A stretch of 15,877 bases of DNA, from positions 1 through 15,877 of the forward strand of contig DVNA01000137.1 in the NCBI GenBank assembly GCA_018714665.1. The letters are read 5' to 3'. The notes beneath the pieces were generated by a model. That model was given only the letters and a program-made list of their open reading frames with translations, did no database searches and was not told where the DNA came from. Below, piece after piece: positions 15,533-15,877 of this stretch (positions are counted from its first letter, which is position 1; each line of letters opens with the position of its first letter). The stretch is from Candidatus Gallibacteroides avistercoris (GTDB lineage Bacteria > Bacteroidota > Bacteroidia > Bacteroidales > CHK158-818). A program made the position numbers and the translations under genes.

Positions 15533-15540
15533 TATCTTTG
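15533..15540 (+). promoter_or_regulatory. Probable -7 element for the fucosidase gene
   Basis: TATCTTTG matches TAnnTTTG and lies 28 bp before the ATG. No TTTG occurs 19-21 bp upstream, where the sequence is A-rich, so this is a half match and may need an activator. Confidence 0.45.
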
Positions 15541-15568
15541 AAGATGTTATCTATTAAAGGGAACTACT

Positions 15569-15877
15569 ATGAAACCTACACACCATTTACTTATATGGGG
15601 AGTATGTGCAGCAACCTGGTTACTGTCTGCCTGCAACAACGTGCCGCCCCCTGCGCCGGTCTTGCCCGTCCCTACACCGGAGCAAATAGCGTGGCATAAA
15701 TTGGAAACTTACGCGTTCGTTCATTTTGGATTAAACACCTTTAATGATTTGGAATGGGGCTACGGAAATACTCCGGCCTCGACCTTCAATCCGACGGATC
15801 TGGACTGCGACCAGTGGGTACGAACCTTTAAAGCGGCCGGACTGAAAGGGGTTATCTTGACGGCCAAGCACCACGAC
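15569..15877 (+). CDS. GH29 alpha-L-fucosidase lipoprotein, N-terminal part (cut by window edge)
   Basis: The frame is open for 103 codons from ATG 15569 to the end of the window. Residues 1-22 form a lipoprotein signal peptide with lipobox LSAC (C22 lipidated), followed by a proline-rich linker (VPPPAPVLPVPTP). The body begins the GH29 catalytic barrel: WHKLETYAFVHFGLNTFNDLEWGYG, shown here in two overlapping parts WHKLETYAFVHFG and LNTFNDLEWGYG, then FNPTDLDCDQWVRTFKAAG and KGVILTAKHHD. The FVHFG and TAKHHD motifs are standard GH29 strands. The catalytic aspartate lies further on, outside the window. Such enzymes release alpha-linked L-fucose from host or plant glycans. AAAGGGAA six bases before the ATG is a possible ribosome-binding site, unusual for this window. 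Confidence 0.92.
   Translation, partial: MKPTHHLLIWGVCAATWLLSACNNVPPPAPVLPVPTPEQIAWHKLETYAFVHFGLNTFNDLEWGYGNTPASTFNPTDLDCDQWVRTFKAAGLKGVILTAKHHD

Larger units (their letters stand above)
15238..15568. other. Gap of about 330 bp with no secure gene
   Basis: Two overlapping frames are open here on opposite strands: a 48-codon plus-strand ORF (15296-15442) and a minus-strand frame (15486-15172) that runs 66 bp into the hydrolase gene. Neither shows a family I know. Two hairpins can be drawn: CCGATG/CATCGG around 15375-15392, without a T-run, and ATTATC/GATAAT at 15479-15494. A -7-type box for the fucosidase ends the gap. No clear terminator for the upstream gene is visible. Confidence 0.6.

Noticed and set aside
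1..15877. CRISPR array, rRNA, insertion sequence or transposase
   Set aside because: No regularly spaced direct repeats, no transposase motifs and no rRNA-like sequence were seen while reading both strands.

Overview
The window looks like chromosomal DNA of a gut-type member of the Bacteroidales (Bacteroides, Parabacteroides or a close relative). Three promoters have the Bacteroidetes form TTTG-N20-TAnnTTTG with exactly 20 bp between the elements. Shine-Dalgarno sequences are mostly absent. Secreted and lipoprotein glycoside hydrolases, a PCMD-domain protein and a lipoprotein-type Omp85 protein are also typical of this order. Genus cannot be fixed from the sequence alone.

Layout. (a) 1-894, minus strand: the first 298 codons of a secreted GH2 beta-galactosidase, read from a well-formed promoter at 1007-1038. 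(b) 1081-1323, minus strand: an 80-codon open fragment with no start codon, probably the 3' end of a decayed gene. (c) 1365-1901: a methylated-DNA-protein cysteine methyltransferase with a weak terminator behind it. (d) 2042-9802: a tight seven-gene run, cysQ, SLC13-family permease, cysC, cysD, cysN, sulfotransferase and PCMD-domain protein. (e) 9911-12208: a TamL-like outer-membrane lipoprotein with its own promoter. (f) 12296-12369: tRNA-Arg(TCT) with its own promoter and a strong terminator. (g) 12526-15237: a large exported putative glycoside hydrolase, visibly lower in GC than the cys genes. (h) 15238-15568: a gap with one doubtful small ORF. (i) From 15569: the N-terminus of a GH29 alpha-L-fucosidase lipoprotein, cut by the window edge.

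The centre of interest is region (d). Its genes form a closed circuit. The permease could import sulfate. CysD and CysN make APS, CysC makes PAPS, the sulfotransferase transfers the sulfonate group to an acceptor, and CysQ removes the PAP by-product. No PAPS reductase or sulfite reductase gene is present, so the cluster appears built for sulfonation rather than for cysteine synthesis. From memory, its content agrees with the Bacteroides thetaiotaomicron cluster whose sulfotransferase (BtSULT) sulfonates cholesterol and other steroids. The acceptor here cannot be read from sequence. Two less usual elements are a degenerate APS-kinase-like tail on CysN and a secreted PCMD protein at the end of the run.

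The flanks (GH2, the putative hydrolase, GH29) point to glycan degradation. No susC/susD pair is visible, so a complete polysaccharide utilisation locus cannot be claimed.
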